From positions 1-44,006 of the forward strand of contig CAZMQI010000014.1 in the NCBI GenBank assembly GCA_964568585.1: a stretch of DNA of 44,006 nt, written 5' to 3'. Shown piece by piece: positions 41,758 to 44,006 of this stretch (position 1 is its first letter; each line of letters starts with the position of its first letter). Source of the stretch: RGZA01 sp964568585 (GTDB lineage Bacteria; Pseudomonadota; Alphaproteobacteria; UBA9219; RGZA01). A program made the position numbers and the translations under genes. The notes under the pieces were generated by a model, which worked only from the letters and a program-made list of their open reading frames with translations, had not been told where the DNA came from and ran no database searches.

Positions 41758-43704
41758 ATGCGCTTTTGGGTTTTGCTTGGGCTCTTACTACTGCCTGTTA
41801 CCGCTTGCCAAGAGCTGCAGCTGGATAAGGTCGATCCGGTAATGGATTTAAATCGTGATGATTACCGCGATTTACGCCGGGAGCGTGACAATTCTGATGG
41901 CCCGCCAATTCCTCACGTACCGTATAAGGCAAATCATCAGGCAAAGAACAAAATCGCCAATGATAAAATCATTTCCATTTCTATAACTGAAAAAGTTCCC
42001 GTTAAAGATGTCTTGCAAGAACTGGCCAGCAAAGCCGAAGTCAATCTTGAACTTGACCCACGTATTACAGGCGGGGTGATATTCACCGCTATTCGTCAGC
42101 CGTTTTCACGCGTGTTAGACCGTTTGTGCAATATGGCTGGTCTGCGCTACACGGTGGAAGATCATTTTCTGCGTATTGAGCTTGATGAACCTTATGTCAA
42201 AAGCTATCCCATCGATTATTTAACGCTTATTCGCAAATCAAATAGCGAGATTGGCATTGCAACTAATGTCTTCTCCAGCATCCAAGGGAATGGGCGGAAT
42301 AACAGCAATAACAGCGGCGGCGATGTCACCAGCGGTAATAATTCAACGACCAAAGTGGAAACACAGGCAGTTGCCGATTTTTGGGGCGAGATTGAAAGTA
42401 ATGTCGAAGCTATTCTCACCAATACCAAATCCACCCGCACCATGCGTGTCGATAGCGACACGGTAAAAGAACTGAAGCAGGAAGGCATTCCCGCCAATAA
42501 AGCATATGCCATCAATAAGCAGGGCGGGCTGATTAGTGTTTTTGGAAATGAACGCCAACAGAAGGCGATAGAAGCCTATCTTGGTAAGATTAAACACAAT
42601 GTAAACTCTCAAGTGTTGATTGAAGCGCGTATTATGGAAGTGCAGCTGAATGAAGATTACAAAAGTGGTATCAACTGGCGCTCGCTTTTAAATGGCACGG
42701 TGGATGCCGCTGCCAGATTTGGTCCAACGGCGATTGGTGCACCGTTTGCTGCTGCGGGCACTGCGACTGATGGCGTTGTGACGCTATCGCTTAAAGACAA
42801 TGATTTTGCAGGTATCCTGAATTTCGTGCGTAGCTTTGGTACATCACGAACATTATCTAGCCCGCGCTTGACGGTACTCAATAACCAGCCAGCCGTTTTA
42901 AAAGTCGCACGTAATGAGGTGTATTTTACATCCACCATTGAAACAACGCCGATTATCGGTACCAATGGCGGAAGTCCCGTGGCCGTGCAACGCACTGTGA
43001 ACAGCACGCCAAACACAGTGCCCGTTGGCTTCTTGATGACGGTGCAGCCATCCATCAATCAGGAACGCGATGAAGTAACGCTTAACTTGCGTCCAACTGT
43101 TTCCTTTATTGTTGACCGTGTGGAAGACCCAGGTGTGAAGATTGCTGCGGCTGATGCGAATGTGCCGGAAGTATCATCCTCCATTCCTGTCGTGGCGGTA
43201 CGGGAGATGGATAGTGTACTGACGCTTAAATCCGGTGCGGTCGCTGTGATGGGCGGCTTGATGCAGGATTCATCCGGTAATCTGGAGAAGGGTGTGCCCT
43301 TTGCCGATGATGTTCCGATTTTTGGTAATCTTGCCAAATCGCGCAGCAATACGTCACAGCTAACAGAATTGGTAATTTTATTGCGCGCAACCGTTGTGAA
43401 TGATGCACCGCGGCCAGACGCAGCGGATGTGGAGTTATACCACAAATTCAACCATGACCGCAGGCCACTGCCGATTGCGAAGAAAAAAGTCGTCAAAGAA
43501 AGTGATGATGAAATAGATGGGGAGTTTGTGGAGGACAGTGCAGTCCCATTACCGGCAGCAACCGCAATCAAACGAGCGGCTGTTGTGAACGCAAGCGAAA
43601 CAACCATCGAAGAGTTGCCTATTAAAAAAGCAGCAAAGCCTGTGAAGCACAAGTCAAAATACAAAGCCAAAAAGCACAAAAAGAAAAAGCGCCATAAGCA
43701 CTAA
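41758..43704 (+). CDS. Secretin lipoprotein, MshL/GspD/PilQ type
   Basis: Outer-membrane channel of a type IV pilus (MSHA-like) or type II secretion system. The 648-aa protein has a lipoprotein signal with lipobox VTAC (C17), N-terminal STN/N-domain regions (SISITEKVPVKDVLQELASKAEVNLELD, given here only as a family match by pattern), a Gly/Asn/Ser-rich insertion (about 175-205), and the secretin domain with VLIEARIMEVQLNE and VPFADDVPIFGNL, SQLTELVILLRATVV near the end. After the secretin domain is a tail of about 100 residues that ends in a very basic Lys/His-rich run. The next gene is a prepilin, which favours a pilus assembly locus. ATG 41758 has AAGGA upstream. Confidence 0.9.
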   Translation: MRFWVLLGLLLLPVTACQELQLDKVDPVMDLNRDDYRDLRRERDNSDGPPIPHVPYKANHQAKNKIANDKIISISITEKVPVKDVLQELASKAEVNLELDPRITGGVIFTAIRQPFSRVLDRLCNMAGLRYTVEDHFLRIELDEPYVKSYPIDYLTLIRKSNSEIGIATNVFSSIQGNGRNNSNNSGGDVTSGNNSTTKVETQAVADFWGEIESNVEAILTNTKSTRTMRVDSDTVKELKQEGIPANKAYAINKQGGLISVFGNERQQKAIEAYLGKIKHNVNSQVLIEARIMEVQLNEDYKSGINWRSLLNGTVDAAARFGPTAIGAPFAAAGTATDGVVTLSLKDNDFAGILNFVRSFGTSRTLSSPRLTVLNNQPAVLKVARNEVYFTSTIETTPIIGTNGGSPVAVQRTVNSTPNTVPVGFLMTVQPSINQERDEVTLNLRPTVSFIVDRVEDPGVKIAAADANVPEVSSSIPVVAVREMDSVLTLKSGAVAVMGGLMQDSSGNLEKGVPFADDVPIFGNLAKSRSNTSQLTELVILLRATVVNDAPRPDAADVELYHKFNHDRRPLPIAKKKVVKESDDEIDGEFVEDSAVPLPAATAIKRAAVVNASETTIEELPIKKAAKPVKHKSKYKAKKHKKKKRHKH

Positions 43705-43720
43705 AAGAAGTATCAGCCCT

Positions 43721-43752
43721 AACCTGTATACGCTAAAAACGACATACAGGTT
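43721..43752. terminator. 9-bp hairpin between secretin and prepilin genes
   Basis: AACCTGTAT (43721-43729) and ATACAGGTT (43744-43752) are exact inverse complements around a 14-nt loop that itself can form a small CG pair. It sits 17 nt after the secretin stop codon and 27 nt before the prepilin start. The tail (TATTC) is poor for an intrinsic terminator, so mRNA stabilisation or differential expression within one operon is also possible. Confidence 0.45.
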
Positions 43753-43779
43753 TATTCATGCGAACAGATAGGTTTACCC

Positions 43780-44006
43780 ATGTATGCACGCCCAAATTTT
43801 AAATCTGATAAGTTGAACTCTGGTTTTACACTTGTTGAAGTTTCGATTGTTCTCGTCGTCATCGGGTTGTTGATTGGCAGCATTCTGGTCGCCGTCAACA
43901 TTATGCAAAGTGCGCGCATTACCAGCACCATCAGCACGTTGCAAAGTATTCAATCGGCTATGTCCACCTATAATCAAAACTATGGCGCATTGCCGGGCGA
44001 TGACGT
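43780..44006 (+). CDS. Type IV prepilin-like/pseudopilin protein, cut off by the window end
   Basis: Only the first 75 codons are present and no stop is reached. ATG 43780 follows ATAGG by 7 nt. A short positively charged leader (MYARPNFKSDKLNSG) ends at the prepilin peptidase site, followed by FTLVEVSIVLVVIGLLIGSI, the N-methylation and hydrophobic helix of class III signal peptides (Glu at +5). The next part (MQSARITSTISTLQSIQSAM) and NYGALPGDD fit the MshA/PulG-like fold. Neighbour of a secretin gene, so it is a likely component of a pilus or secretion system. Confidence 0.88.
   Translation, partial: MYARPNFKSDKLNSGFTLVEVSIVLVVIGLLIGSILVAVNIMQSARITSTISTLQSIQSAMSTYNQNYGALPGDD

Overview
The window looks like a chromosomal segment of a draft genome (two runs of N, at 21729-21738 and 29076-29175) from an alphaproteobacterium of moderate GC, roughly mid-40s percent by eye. 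The reasons are a bacterial hopanoid locus of the hpnA/C/D/E-shc-hpnH/G/M type, a Fur protein without the usual C-terminal cysteine pairs, the thrB-rnhA pair, a def-fmt-truA run, and cell-cycle style sites (a TTAA-N7-TTAAC CtrA-type site and a dense GANTC cluster). The genus cannot be fixed from sequence alone.

Layout. 1-8.3 kb is housekeeping: tRNA-Tyr, an RlmB/TrmH-type rRNA methylase, YqgE/AlgH, a DsbD/ScsB thiol-disulfide transporter, a Prx5-type peroxiredoxin, a minus-strand pbp1A-thrB-rnhA run headed by tRNA-Thr, and fur. 8.35-12.3 kb is hopanoid block I (hpnA, hpnC, hpnD, hpnE), which makes squalene from farnesyl diphosphate. 12.3-14.0 kb holds an exported alpha/beta hydrolase and an MgtC-like membrane protein. 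14.0-18.8 kb is a minus-strand ribonucleotide reductase operon: a possible short leader gene, nrdA without an ATP-cone, an unknown 107-aa gene, nrdB, and an FkbM-type methyltransferase coupled to nrdB.

18.8-20.0 kb is nearly gene-free. It has a 35-bp dyad of DnaA boxes, further DnaA-like boxes, eight GANTC sites (five in 72 bp), a full CtrA-type site, one 63-codon gene, AT-rich DNA and a strong terminator. Genes to its left run mainly on the minus strand and genes to its right mainly on the plus strand. It is either a cell-cycle-controlled promoter region or a candidate replication origin, and is the most interesting part of the window.

20.0-33.3 kb has a PrmC-like methylase and hopanoid block II: ispH and dxs (isoprenoid precursors), shc (squalene to hopene), hpnH and hpnG (side-chain elongation) and hpnM (transport). 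Interleaved are a CorC-type protein, a KamA-type radical SAM gene fused in phase to the shc stop codon, a repeat-rich peptidoglycan-binding protein and an FeS-less uracil-DNA glycosylase homologue. The ispH gene contains an assembly gap flanked by a very GC-rich piece that looks foreign.

33.3-44.0 kb carries envelope and housekeeping genes: a GH17-GT2 glucan synthase fusion, a TPR/OGT (SPINDLY) glycosyltransferase, rmuC, def-fmt-truA, then the beginning of a type IV pilus/type II secretion-like locus (lipoprotein secretin and a prepilin cut off by the window end).
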